62,985 nucleotides of DNA from an uncultured Pseudomonadales bacterium (GTDB taxonomy: Bacteria > Pseudomonadota > Gammaproteobacteria > Pseudomonadales > Azotimanducaceae), in contig CAMYJX010000018.1 of the NCBI GenBank assembly GCA_947258825.1, positions 1-62,985 on the forward strand. Direction: 5' to 3'. The notes below the pieces were generated by a model, which did not search any database, had not been told where the DNA came from, and saw only the letters and a list, made by a program, of their open reading frames with translations. Positions 9,897 through 17,862 of this stretch are shown here, one piece after another. Position numbers and translations under genes: made by a program. Position 1 is the first letter of the stretch. Each line of letters begins with the position of its first letter.

Positions 9897-11549
9897 ATGA
9901 AAGCATCTGATCTGTTCGTGAAGTGCCTTGAGAACGAGGGCATCGAATATATTTTCGGGGTGCCGGGTGAGGAGAACGCCGACTTCGTCATTTCGCTGGA
10001 AGCGAGCGACTCCATCCGCTTCGTGCTGACGCGACACGAGCAGGGCGCCGCGTTCATGGCGGAGGCGTACGGCCGTCTGACCGGTAATCCGGCGGGATGC
10101 CTGGCAACGCTTGGACCTGGCGCCACAAACCTCATCACCGGGGTCGCGGATTCCAACATGGACCGGGCGCCGATGCTCGTGCTCACCGGGCAGGGCTCTA
10201 CCCGTCGCCTGCACAAGGAATCCCACCAGATCATGGACGTGGTGAAGATGTTCGAGCCCGTCACCAAATGGGCCACCACGATCCGCCATGCCGAGGTCAT
10301 TCCGGAGACGGTACGTAAAGCAGTGCGTCTCGCGCGCGGCGAGAAACCTGGGGCTGTGCTGATCGAGCTGCCGGAGGACATTGCCAAACACGACACCACG
10401 GAGCCACCACTGCCGGTGATCCGCTACAGACGCGCGGTGCCGGACGGGCAGACGCTGGATCGCGCGTTCGCCCTTCTCGCAGAGTCCCGGTGCCCGGTGA
10501 TCATCGCCGGCAACGGCTGCATACGCTCGCGCGCAAGCGCGAAGCTCCGGGAGCTCTGCGAGCTTACCGGCATTGGCGTGCTCAGCACCTTCATGGGCAA
10601 GGGCGCAGTCGATATGGATGCGCCGTATTGTCTATACACCGTGGGTTTGAGCCAGAAGGACATCGTGTCGTGCACCCTCGATGGAGCGGATCTGGTGCTG
10701 ACCCTTGGCTTCGACATGGTGGAGTATCAACCCCATTTGTGGAATGCGGATCGGGACAAGCGCATCGTGCATGCCGATTTCATACCGTCCGAGATCGATG
10801 CCCACTTTCAGCCCGAGGTGGAACTGGTCGGTGACCTGGCCCTCACGCTCGAAGGCCTGATCGAGCGGTACCGCGAACGCGGTATACCCGCGTATGACCT
10901 CGGACAACAGGCTGCGGCCCGCCGCGACATGCACGAAGAGCTCACCCGACACGATGCGGACGAGACCGAGGGCAGCATCCGTCCCCAGAAGGCGCTGTCC
11001 GATCTTCGCGCGGTGCTCGGTCCAGGCGACGTCGTGCTGTCGGACGTTGGCGCGCACAAGATGTGGATTGCCCGCCATTATCACTGCCACGAGCCGAACA
11101 CGTGCCTCATACCAAACGGGTTCTGCTCGATGGGTTTCGCGCTGCCGGGTGTCATCGCAGCGGCGCTGGTGCGCCCCGGCCGTAACGTGGTGGCGGTCGC
11201 CGGTGATGGTGGCTTCATGATGAACGTCCAGGAAATGGAGACGGCGACCCGGCTCGGAGTGAAGGTGACCGTAATGATCTGGGAGGACCGGGAATATGGC
11301 CTGATCGCCTGGAAGCAGGCCAACGAGTTCGGGCACCACACGGCGCTGTCGTTCGGCAATCCCGATTGGCTGGGGCTTGCCAACGCCTTCGGCTGGCGGG
11401 GGCACCGCGTAGAAAACAGTGCGGCCCTAAAGGCAACTTTGAGCGCTGCCATTGCCGAGGATGGTCCGAGCCTCGTCGTGCTGCCGGTCGATTATCGCGA
11501 GAACGCGCTGCTCACCGAGCGGCTGGGGGAGATTGTCTGCCCGATCTGA
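9897..11549 (+). CDS. Acetolactate synthase large subunit-like TPP enzyme
   Basis: A thiamine-diphosphate-dependent enzyme of 550 residues with all three domains. The N-terminal TPP-activating glutamate is in FGVPGEENADF, the middle is FAD/nucleotide-fold-like, and the C-terminal cofactor motif is GDGGFMMNVQEM (GDG with N about 8 residues on). It most resembles AlsS/IlvB-type acetolactate synthases (two pyruvate to acetolactate). No small regulatory subunit gene is adjacent, which favours a catabolic or stand-alone form. A TTG at 9879 is also in frame, but ATG 9897 begins the conserved region. It may be cotranscribed with katG. Confidence 0.88.
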   Translation: MKASDLFVKCLENEGIEYIFGVPGEENADFVISLEASDSIRFVLTRHEQGAAFMAEAYGRLTGNPAGCLATLGPGATNLITGVADSNMDRAPMLVLTGQGSTRRLHKESHQIMDVVKMFEPVTKWATTIRHAEVIPETVRKAVRLARGEKPGAVLIELPEDIAKHDTTEPPLPVIRYRRAVPDGQTLDRAFALLAESRCPVIIAGNGCIRSRASAKLRELCELTGIGVLSTFMGKGAVDMDAPYCLYTVGLSQKDIVSCTLDGADLVLTLGFDMVEYQPHLWNADRDKRIVHADFIPSEIDAHFQPEVELVGDLALTLEGLIERYRERGIPAYDLGQQAAARRDMHEELTRHDADETEGSIRPQKALSDLRAVLGPGDVVLSDVGAHKMWIARHYHCHEPNTCLIPNGFCSMGFALPGVIAAALVRPGRNVVAVAGDGGFMMNVQEMETATRLGVKVTVMIWEDREYGLIAWKQANEFGHHTALSFGNPDWLGLANAFGWRGHRVENSAALKATLSAAIAEDGPSLVVLPVDYRENALLTERLGEIVCPI

Positions 11550-12104
11550 CAAGAACCTTCTATGGCTGAGGACGTTGGTTACCGGGCAGCACCGTCACTC
11601 CCGCGGCGCTTTTGGGGCAATTCGACGCAGAGTCAAAGCTCCAAGCACACGCCGTCGCGCTTACGGAATGGTTTATCACACGCGCAGCTCGCGCCGTTAT
11701 AGCGGAGGTGAGCGTTCTCATCGAAAGTGTCCCGGGCGCCTTGACAGGGCGCAGCATGACAACGGCAGTTGTTGCATGCGAACTATTCGATGAGAGGCCG
11801 GCCGCGGGTGCGCGGTGCAGAATAATCTCACGTGCATATTCAGGGAATTCGCACACCATACGCTGCTGTGTGCGGATGGTTATTGCGTCGTTGGGCGGCC
11901 CCACAATCAAGGCAACTAGTTCGGGCTATTCCTGGCTGCTGGGCGTATCATTTAGGCTGATTCTGGAACTTCTGTTCCGATTGTTCTTGAGTTTCACACC
12001 TCGCCTGTTCATCGGCAAACGCTTTTAGATCAAAACGAATTGTCGGCACTTGTACCGACGTTTAGGCACGCGCCTGTCACATTTTTAGAGAGCACGCGCA
12101 AGTT
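11550..12104. other. Gene-poor stretch, no recognisable gene
   Basis: About 555 bases follow the acetolactate-synthase-like gene. One plus-strand frame (11612-12028) stays open for 138 codons, but its translation (MGQFDAESKLQAHAVALTE and on) matches no family I know, has no ribosome site and competes with an equally open antisense frame. I see nothing convincing. It may mark the left margin of the accretion zone. Confidence 0.4.
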
Positions 12105-12262
12105 GTAACGGACAGAGACAGCGGCCGTTCACGTGGGTTCGGTTTCGTGGAAATGGCAGCGCAACACGCGGCCCAAGCCATCGCCAAACTCAATGGCCAT
12201 GAGATTGAGTCGCGCGCGTTGCGCGTGAACTAGGCGCAGTCCAAGGAGAAAAGAAGCTCCGC
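12105..12262 (+). pseudogene. RRM RNA-binding protein, decayed C-terminal half
   Basis: The plus-strand frame reads VTDRDSGRSRGFGFVEM, containing the RNP1 octamer SRGFGFVEM of an RNA-recognition motif. It continues with AAQAIAKLNGHEIESRALRVN, the last helix and strand of the domain. The next codon is TAG at 12231 where family members have glutamate (VNEA), after which AQSKEKRS continues in frame. The N-terminal half with RNP2 is absent upstream. This is a remnant of a small glycine-rich-type RNA-binding protein. Confidence 0.65.
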
Positions 12263-12331
12263 GTTCTAAACGGCCAATTGAAAAACCCGGGCCGCTTAGC
12301 GGCTCGGTGCTCCCAACAACAGGTTGCACGT

Positions 12332-12514
12332 ATGGACGAACACGATGAAAGGCTCATGGCCCAGTACGGCATAACGGCAGAGACCAAGGCTCTATTTCAC
12401 TACGACGGCTACCGCTACGAGCGGCTTGCCGATGCAGTGAACTTCGCAAGAACACAGCAAGCTCCGCCCAACAAGGAGGACACGTCGCACGATTCAGGCG
12501 GCGACCTTCATTGA
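12332..12514 (+). CDS. Small conserved-looking hypothetical protein (60 aa)
   Basis: The frame from ATG 12332 encodes MDEHDERLMAQYGITAETKA and then LFHYDGYRYERLADAVNFA, followed by a polar tail. The pattern (acidic start, a Q-Y-G-I turn, aromatic F-H-Y-D-G-Y-R-Y, then Y-E-R-L-x-D-A-x-N-x-A) reads like a compact folded domain and seems familiar from short uncharacterised proteins of marine gammaproteobacteria, but I cannot name a family. An AACAGG stretch about 10 bases upstream could serve as ribosome site. No partner gene is adjacent. Confidence 0.5.
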   Translation: MDEHDERLMAQYGITAETKALFHYDGYRYERLADAVNFARTQQAPPNKEDTSHDSGGDLH

Positions 12515-12973
12515 ACCACTGCTGCTTACAACCTCGAGAATCATCTCCCTGACCGGATTGAGATTGAACATCACACCGACCGAAACGACCTCACCCAATC
12601 AATCGGTTTCTCGATACACCATATTGGGCGTGCTCTAAGCTCACTTGGACGTTGGCACACGGGAGTCTGCAGTCGAAGAAGCACTTGGTCCGAGCGAGAA
12701 GCCAGGTCGCGACAAACACTTGGTACGACTTTTTAAGAAAGGAGATCGGGCACTGGAGATGCATGCCCACAAAGATCCGCGCCCACTATCGCAAGTGTTG
12801 TCCGTCCGCACGCCTGCGGAGGACGCCCAGTACTGGGCCGAAACGCGAAGCCGTCCAATGAGGCACAAACGCCAGCACGGCTGAGCCCCAGTCAGCTGCT
12901 CTAGTTCAGCTAAGTTCCTGTACAAATAAGGGAAAACGACCCCAACAGATCGGCTGTCTCACGGCATAGGATA
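12515..12973. other. Gene-poor stretch with a tRNA-Asn 5'-half-like scrap
   Basis: No convincing gene. A TTG-started frame (12645-12884) is open, but its product is unrecognised. At 12889-12914 the sequence cagtcagctgctct followed by a degenerate cagctaag resembles the 5' half of the tRNA-Asn gene found intact at 51072-51147 (there cagtcagctgctctaccaac). This lies just left of a 3'-end-like copy at 12974, so pieces of one tRNA occur here in altered order. Confidence 0.4.
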
Positions 12974-13020
12974 ATGGCTCCGCCTGCTGGGCTCTCTGGC
13001 CGTCACTCGTTGGCAACGGT
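12974..13020. repeat. tRNA-Asn 3'-end repeat, variant copy 1
   Basis: Begins atggctccgcctgctgggct, identical to the end of the minus-strand tRNA-Asn gene at 51072. It then diverges into ctctggccgtcactcgttgg, similar to the substituted T-arm segment of the copy at 28285. It abuts the decayed vapBC copy within 7 bases. Confidence 0.7.
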
Positions 13021-13026
13021 TGGTGA

Positions 13027-13408
13027 ATGTCACGCACCAACATCGCCATTGACAAGCAAGCCTGCGCCTAGGTGATGCGGCGATATCGATTTGCGACCTA
13101 GAAAGAAGCAATCAACTTCGCTTTGAAAGTTCTAGCCGCAGAACCTCTGAACCTGGAAGAATCCGTGACCCTGCGCGGGTCCGGCTGGGACGGCGATCTC
13201 GAAGAGTTGCGATCGACCCGATCTGGATAATCTTGCTTGATACGTCAGCTTAGATCGAGTTCCTAAGGGACACAGGAGTACCGGTTTGTGAGCGCGTACA
13301 AAATGCTCTTGCTGGCGAGATCGCCGTTACGGCCCCAATTCGAATGGTAGTGCTTGCAGGTGCACGCAATGAGCAACACCTGGTTCAACTCAAACGATTG
13401 CTCACACG
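13027..13408 (+). pseudogene. Decayed second copy of vapBC
   Basis: This stretch aligns without gaps to the intact vapBC pair at 50479-50860 (constant offset 37452). In the antitoxin frame, codon 15 is TAG where the intact copy has GAG, and codon 25 is TAG instead of AAG. The toxin start is ATA instead of ATG, and its Trp9 codon TGG has become TAG. The similarity stops near 13408, so the toxin also lacks its last third. It is a dead paralogue or older insertion of the same TA module, and like the intact one it is preceded by a tRNA-Asn 3'-end repeat. Confidence 0.85.
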
Positions 13409-13587
13409 GATGCGTCGCACCAGGGCAGACGCCTTGATCAAAGCCTATGCGGTTTTCCGAGCGGGGTTAGGTTGTGCGTCACATCACAGTTTCACGCGTC
13501 GACGTGCACTTCTGTTGAAGATCTCGCCCACTGCGGAAGGGAATACGCTCTAGTATGACGTTTCTGCTCTAGCAGGGACGCATAGTG

Positions 13588-15159
13588 ATGAACTCCACAC
13601 GCCGCTACCTTCCTATTGCCATTCCGGCAGTGGTCATGCTCGCGGTCTTTCTTGTGGGTAATCCGTCGATCGTATTCAATTTGCTGAATCCATCGCAGAT
13701 GGTGAAAGGAATGGAGCATGAGAGCACACAGCAGCTCGGTGAGCGGGACGAGCCGCTGACGTTTCAAGAAGCCAACCAGCTCTATCAGCAGTTCAAAAAA
13801 AACGATCGATCGCGTGCAGATCTGGCGCTCGTTCGACAAGACAAAAGGAATGGATTGCCCCCTCGCTTTATCTCTCAGCTTGAAAACGAATTTGTTCGAG
13901 CCAAGTATCCCGAGAATCAACACGCCCGTGCCTTGCTGCTACAACTCGCTGCACACCGTGAGCTGCCTATTGCCGTCGAGCGCAACGCAGGGGGTGATCT
14001 GTTGACACAGATCGCAACGCACCGGCAGTTAGAAGACGCGACGCTCAAGCGATTGCTTGAACCAACAAACTATCAGGCTCTTGACGACTCGCTCAGCGTG
14101 CTAATCAGCGTTGCAGACAGCCAGGAGCTGCCTGGTTGGACGATACCTGAACTCGAGCGGATCGCGCGAGAGCGACGTGGTAGTGCGCGAAGCAAAGCGA
14201 TCGAAGCAATCGCTGTCAGCGGACACCATGCGCGGGCCCAAGCGCTGATTCAAACCCTGACAGACCACCCGCTTGCGGCAGAAGCGATCGCAGCAGCGAT
14301 CGGTACAGACTCCCCGCCGGAATTAGTTCAGCTTCTAAAAGATCCATCGCGAGCAACGGATTTGCGCGTCGGCGCGCTGGAGCGCCTAGCACGCGCTCAC
14401 GAGCATCCCGAAGTTGCCGGTGCAGGGTTCAGCTACGCATTTCAACAGGACGGGCGGTTGTTGGAAACAGCCTACCTAAACTTTCGCAAGTATGGTGCTC
14501 AGTATACGAGTCACATTGATGTTGATTGGGTGCCGCTCCTGGATCAGCACTTCGACGGGCCCAGATCTCTGCGATTTAAGGTTGCCGACAAGTTCCGCTT
14601 TCTGGCAGTGGGTGATGCCGAGCAGCGCTCAGCGTTTCTCCTGCGCATGCTGCACGGCAGCGACCGCCAGCAGCACACGGCTATGCTTGCACTAAGCCCC
14701 CATCGGGACGTTTCAGATGAGGCCCACGAGCGGATGGTTGCGCTGCGGAACTCAGCGCACGCTGACGTGAATCATATGGCGAATGTTTATCTGTCCCGCG
14801 TTAAGCGCAACAGCGTGACTGAGCGAGCGAAAAGGGCGACCCTTGGCATACTGTTCTGGCTGGCCTTTGCGCTGCCCGTTCTGGCAGGGCTCGGCTGGCA
14901 GGCGTGGTTTGTCGCCACATTATTGAGCCGGCTGTCGAGCGGTGAGAAGCGCACTGCAATGACTTTTGTGTGCATCTTCTGGTTGTTCCTTTGCATTGTG
15001 TTAGGAGCGGGACTGTTCCTGTTTTTGCTTGGCTACGGGCACGATGGCGGGGGTATTGAGTCCGATGTGATTGGCGTGCTTGCCGCTCTCGGGCTCGTGG
15101 TTTGGGGTCTAGGTTGGATCGTTCATCGGGTGGTTAGGGGCTCTTCGCTCGTCATCTGA
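13588..15159 (+). CDS. Membrane-anchored protein with HEAT-like helical repeats
   Basis: A 523-residue hypothetical protein. An N-terminal signal anchor (YLPIAIPAVVMLAVFLVG) is followed by a long helical region of about 380 residues with alternating amphipathic helices rich in Ala, Leu and Arg. Examples are LERIARERRGSARSKAIEAI and DLRVGALERLARAHEHPEVA, suggesting HEAT/ARM-like repeats. Three hydrophobic segments close the C-terminus (around residues 415-435, 450-475 and 490-510). The repeat domain should lie on one side of the membrane as a scaffold. No family name can be given. A GTG at 13585 is also possible; ATG 13588 follows AGCAGGGA. Confidence 0.7.
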   Translation: MNSTRRYLPIAIPAVVMLAVFLVGNPSIVFNLLNPSQMVKGMEHESTQQLGERDEPLTFQEANQLYQQFKKNDRSRADLALVRQDKRNGLPPRFISQLENEFVRAKYPENQHARALLLQLAAHRELPIAVERNAGGDLLTQIATHRQLEDATLKRLLEPTNYQALDDSLSVLISVADSQELPGWTIPELERIARERRGSARSKAIEAIAVSGHHARAQALIQTLTDHPLAAEAIAAAIGTDSPPELVQLLKDPSRATDLRVGALERLARAHEHPEVAGAGFSYAFQQDGRLLETAYLNFRKYGAQYTSHIDVDWVPLLDQHFDGPRSLRFKVADKFRFLAVGDAEQRSAFLLRMLHGSDRQQHTAMLALSPHRDVSDEAHERMVALRNSAHADVNHMANVYLSRVKRNSVTERAKRATLGILFWLAFALPVLAGLGWQAWFVATLLSRLSSGEKRTAMTFVCIFWLFLCIVLGAGLFLFLLGYGHDGGGIESDVIGVLAALGLVVWGLGWIVHRVVRGSSLVI

Positions 15160-15216
15160 CCGGGGTGTGATCGCGGACTCTCATACCCGTATTCGCTTGT
15201 GTAGAGATACCGCGAT

Positions 15217-15325
15217 GCGCCGATTACAAAGTCGAGTTTCAGCTCGGCAACAAGCGTTACTGCTATCCCTTGACCGTCACCGATTACCGCACCCGCTATC
15301 TGCTCGCCTGTGATGACCTTGACTC
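15217..15325 (+). mobile_element. Fragment of IS481-type transposase gene
   Basis: 109 bases align gap-free to 29974-30082, inside the larger IS481-type remnant. They encode the start of the catalytic core (ADYKxEFxLGNKRYCYPLTV). Both sides of the fragment are unrelated sequence, so it is a small relic of a second copy. The rest of 15160-15506 shows no gene. Confidence 0.8.
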
Positions 15326-15506
15326 GAACCATGGTAACGCCGAGTGCCGTAGCCGCACACTGAACGACAATCGTTTCTAAACCCTGAGCCACCGCTTGCG
15401 CAGTATTTTTCGCGTTTTGCGACAGATAATTCGGTCCTGCCCCCTCAATCAGGGTGAGAGGCTGCTTTGGCAGCGGATCACCAACCGATTAACGGAGCAA
15501 TGAAGA

Positions 15507-16388
15507 ATGAAGAAACAACTGAAAGGGTTATCCATACCCGGGATAGCTGCGGCAGCTTTTGTGCTCGGCGCGCCGCTGGCGTCGGCCGGCGGGCACTTCG
15601 TCGAGTTCGACGAGTTCGAGCCCATCATCGAGATCAACGCCACCGATGGCGACATTGGATTTCACGTGCTGCTCGACGGCGAGGCGTGGAACCGGGCGGT
15701 GCTGTTCGATGGTGACGGCGACCGCATGTTGAGAGCCGTGGCGATTCGTGACGAAGACCTGGACGAACAGGGTGTGACCGAATTTTTCATCGAGAGCGCG
15801 GAGCCGCCCTGCTGGCTGGATCTTTCCGATCCCGAGGCGGATGAGGACGAGGTGGTGATGCTGGATGAGTTTCTCGATCGCTTCGAGAAAGGAACCTACA
15901 CGGCTCGTGGAAGAACGCTCGAGGGGGAGCGCATGAGGGCATTCGGTGAGTTCACGCACAACATCCCAGCCGCACCGGAGACCAAGGTAGATGTCGACTG
16001 GGACGGCGATGAGGTCGAGGTGGAAATCGAGTTCGAGAGCGGAGAAGACCTTGGTCAGTGCGCGATCAACGTTGATCTCGAAACCCACCCGGCTGATGTA
16101 GAGGTCGTGCGTTGGGAAGTCGTGGTCGAGCCCGATGAAGATCAGCTCGACGGGATCAACGAAGCGCGTGAAGCCATGGGCGAAGACGAAATCGCTGGCG
16201 GTGTTTTCGTGGCGCAACTGCCGGCCGATTCAGATGAGGTCGAGGTTTCTGAAGAATGGCTCGAAGCCTATGTCGAAGCCGGAGTGACCACCTTCAAGTA
16301 CGAGGTTGGCGCCAAGGAGGAAAGCGGTAACCAGACCTTCACGGAAGACGAGTTCGACATCTACGAAGACGCGGAGGAAGACGATTAA
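15507..16388 (+). CDS. Secreted, strongly acidic hypothetical protein
   Basis: A 293-residue protein with a clear Sec signal peptide (KKQLKGLSIPGIAAAAFVLG, cleavage after ASA). The mature part is very rich in Asp and Glu (VDVDWDGDEVEVEIEFESG; C-terminal EDEFDIYEDAEEDD) and looks beta-rich. Two cysteines (PPCWLDL and GQCAIN) could form a disulfide. Its acidity suggests a periplasmic or extracellular, perhaps cation-binding, protein. I do not recognise a family. It overlaps the start region of the downstream HEAT-repeat lipoprotein, so the two are probably coexpressed. Confidence 0.75.
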   Translation: MKKQLKGLSIPGIAAAAFVLGAPLASAGGHFVEFDEFEPIIEINATDGDIGFHVLLDGEAWNRAVLFDGDGDRMLRAVAIRDEDLDEQGVTEFFIESAEPPCWLDLSDPEADEDEVVMLDEFLDRFEKGTYTARGRTLEGERMRAFGEFTHNIPAAPETKVDVDWDGDEVEVEIEFESGEDLGQCAINVDLETHPADVEVVRWEVVVEPDEDQLDGINEAREAMGEDEIAGGVFVAQLPADSDEVEVSEEWLEAYVEAGVTTFKYEVGAKEESGNQTFTEDEFDIYEDAEEDD

Positions 16389-17046
16389 ATCCTGTCGCGT
16401 CACTGCGCTGATCGCCGCTTCCTGGCTGTTCGTCGGTTGCGGCGGTGGCGCCCCTGTCGTGCGCGATGGACAGCAGGCCAATACTCTCCCCGCGGATCCC
16501 CTCGCGGCGCCTGCTGAACCCCTGCAGGACTCGAGCGTCGCCAACGCAACCCACCCAGCCCTTACCATGGCGTTGTTCGACGCCGACCCCGGCGTCCGAA
16601 TGGACGCAGCTTCTGAACTTGGCCTATCCGACGTCAATCTCGATCCACGTGTTGTGTCCGAGCTGATTGCGAGCGCCGCGACATATTCGAACGAGCACGT
16701 GCTGGCCGCAGCGATAGAAGCTGCGGTCGAGTTTGCCGAAGGTAAGCATGACAAGGTTACCCATGATCTTCTGGCGTACGCGCTGGTGGACTCGCGGCCA
16801 GGCGTCAGAGAGGTAGCCATCGACGGTCTGCTGGAGGTCGGCGGCGACGAGTCTGCCCTTATTCTCGGCACAGCATTGACCGACATTGATGTTTCAGTGC
16901 GCGAAGAGGTGGTCTATGCGTTGGGCGCCATCGGTGGCCCCATTTCGGCCAGCCTGCTGCTTCAGGCTGCGGCAGATCCGGATCCCAGCGTGCGCGAGAG
17001 CGCCGAGGAACAGCTGGCGAGGCTAAAGCCCTTCAAAGGGTACTGA
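16384..17046 (+). CDS. HEAT-repeat lipoprotein, apparently with an ATT start
   Basis: After a lipoprotein signal (SCRVTALIAASWLFVGC, lipobox LFVGC) come about five HEAT-like repeats (ALTMALFDADPGVRMDAASE; ALVDSRPGVREVAIDGLLEV; ALTDIDVSVREEVVYALGAI; AAADPDPSVRESAEEQLARL). Such proteins scaffold partners at the inner face of the outer membrane. The frame has no ATG, GTG or TTG near the signal peptide. The only codon placed well is ATT at 16384, overlapping the upstream TAA as ATTAA and preceded by GAGGAAGAC. The nearest standard alternative is TTG 16306, which would add 26 basic residues. The protein is real; the start is uncertain. Confidence 0.75.
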   Translation: MKSCRVTALIAASWLFVGCGGGAPVVRDGQQANTLPADPLAAPAEPLQDSSVANATHPALTMALFDADPGVRMDAASELGLSDVNLDPRVVSELIASAATYSNEHVLAAAIEAAVEFAEGKHDKVTHDLLAYALVDSRPGVREVAIDGLLEVGGDESALILGTALTDIDVSVREEVVYALGAIGGPISASLLLQAAADPDPSVRESAEEQLARLKPFKGY

Positions 17047-17350
17047 CGAGTGCATAGCTCGTACTTCTGCCACCGCCTTCTTCTTGTTTGAGCGCGCCGC
17101 GCTCTATCAGCTCCTTGAAATCCCGCAGCGCCGTATCCGGCGAACTCCTGGTCATCGCCGCCCAATTCTTCGTGTTCAGCTTGCCTTCGAAGCCTTCAAG
17201 CAATCTGTTCAGCATCTTGATCTGACGCTCGTTTAGTGGCTGGTCTGCAAAACGCTGCCAGAAGCGCGCTTTTGCAGCACCGTTTCGACGGTTTCATCCG
17301 CATTTTGAATCGCGCGGTGCAGACAGTTGAGGAACCACTCCTGCCAGGCG
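17033..17350 (-). pseudogene. Fic family protein, C-terminal remnant
   Basis: The minus-strand frame MLNRLLEGFEGKLNTKNWAA with DTALRDFKELIERGALKQEE and GGGRSTSYAL is the C-terminal winged-helix part of Fic/DOC AMP-transferases. Upstream, DITAWQEWFLNCLHRAIQNA and TVLQKRA belong to the same family but are in a shifted frame, so a frameshift lies near 17255. The catalytic Fic motif (HPFxxGNGR) is absent. Only the tail of a former Fic gene survives. Confidence 0.75.
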
Positions 17351-17483
17351 GTGATGTCGAAGCCGGACCATCAAAACTAGCCGACGACTTTCAGCGTATC
17401 GCAAGAGCAAAAGAGTGGATCAACTAGACTGAAAACCGACACCGCCTCATCTATAACGACAACGTTCCGGCGCTCGGCAGCGA

Positions 17484-17620
17484 ACCGCTGACTAACAGCG
17501 CCTCCAACTCGGACAAATAGCAGCCGGAAACGCGGGCCACATCGCGGATTCCGACGATTTCATTTCGTGGTGCCCTCCAACCCCACAGAGTCTGCACGAA
17601 TGGAACGCATCTCGCGGCTA
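17484..17620. repeat. Island repeat R2, copy 1
   Basis: Starts with accgctgactaacagcg, echoing the anticodon-stem end of the tRNA-Asn repeats. It goes on through ggacaaatagcagc to ccccacagagtctgcacgaa. Related copies are at 28377-28507 and 36311-36400. In the 28 kb copy it encodes an open frame (LGQIAAENAGYIADVQRF, then NPTESARLE). Here a 1-base deletion in the middle breaks that frame. The rest of 17350-17661 holds nothing else I can identify. Confidence 0.6.
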
Positions 17621-17661
17621 CACCACACAGTTACTTGAAGCTCAAGGCTGTACTCGCCGTT

Positions 17662-17862
17662 TCAATTCTTATGCTCAGGTGGCGTGTAGGCGGGTATCTC
17701 CATTTCAGGATCAGCCTCTACTCGATCCGCGGTAGCTGCAATCAGGCGCATGGCCATGCGGTCTAACCAACCGGGTTGTCTTTTAAACGAGCGATTGGCG
17801 ATGTGGGTCAACGCCTGTTGCTTAAATTCGCTCAACCAGCGATGTATTGACCCGCCAGTCAT
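17662..17862 (-). CDS. Small hypothetical protein coupled to the molybdopterin oxidoreductase
   Basis: A 66-residue frame whose start overlaps the stop of the oxidoreductase gene by 4 bases (ATGA), a classic translational coupling. The product (SIHRWLSEFKQQALTHIANR, then KRQPGWLDRMAMRLI, ending EIPAYTPPEHKN) is basic at first and acidic at the end, without signal peptide or cysteines. It could be a chaperone-like or accessory subunit, or the surviving head of a longer gene. No family is recognised. Confidence 0.5.
   Translation of the reverse strand: MTGGSIHRWLSEFKQQALTHIANRSFKRQPGWLDRMAMRLIAATADRVEADPEMEIPAYTPPEHKN

Noticed and set aside
11612..12028. 138-codon plus-strand frame
   Set aside because: No recognisable domain or ribosome site, and a competing antisense frame is equally open.
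12645..12884. 79-codon plus-strand frame from TTG
   Set aside because: Plausible composition but no family, no ribosome site and decayed surroundings; described in the gene-poor stretch only.
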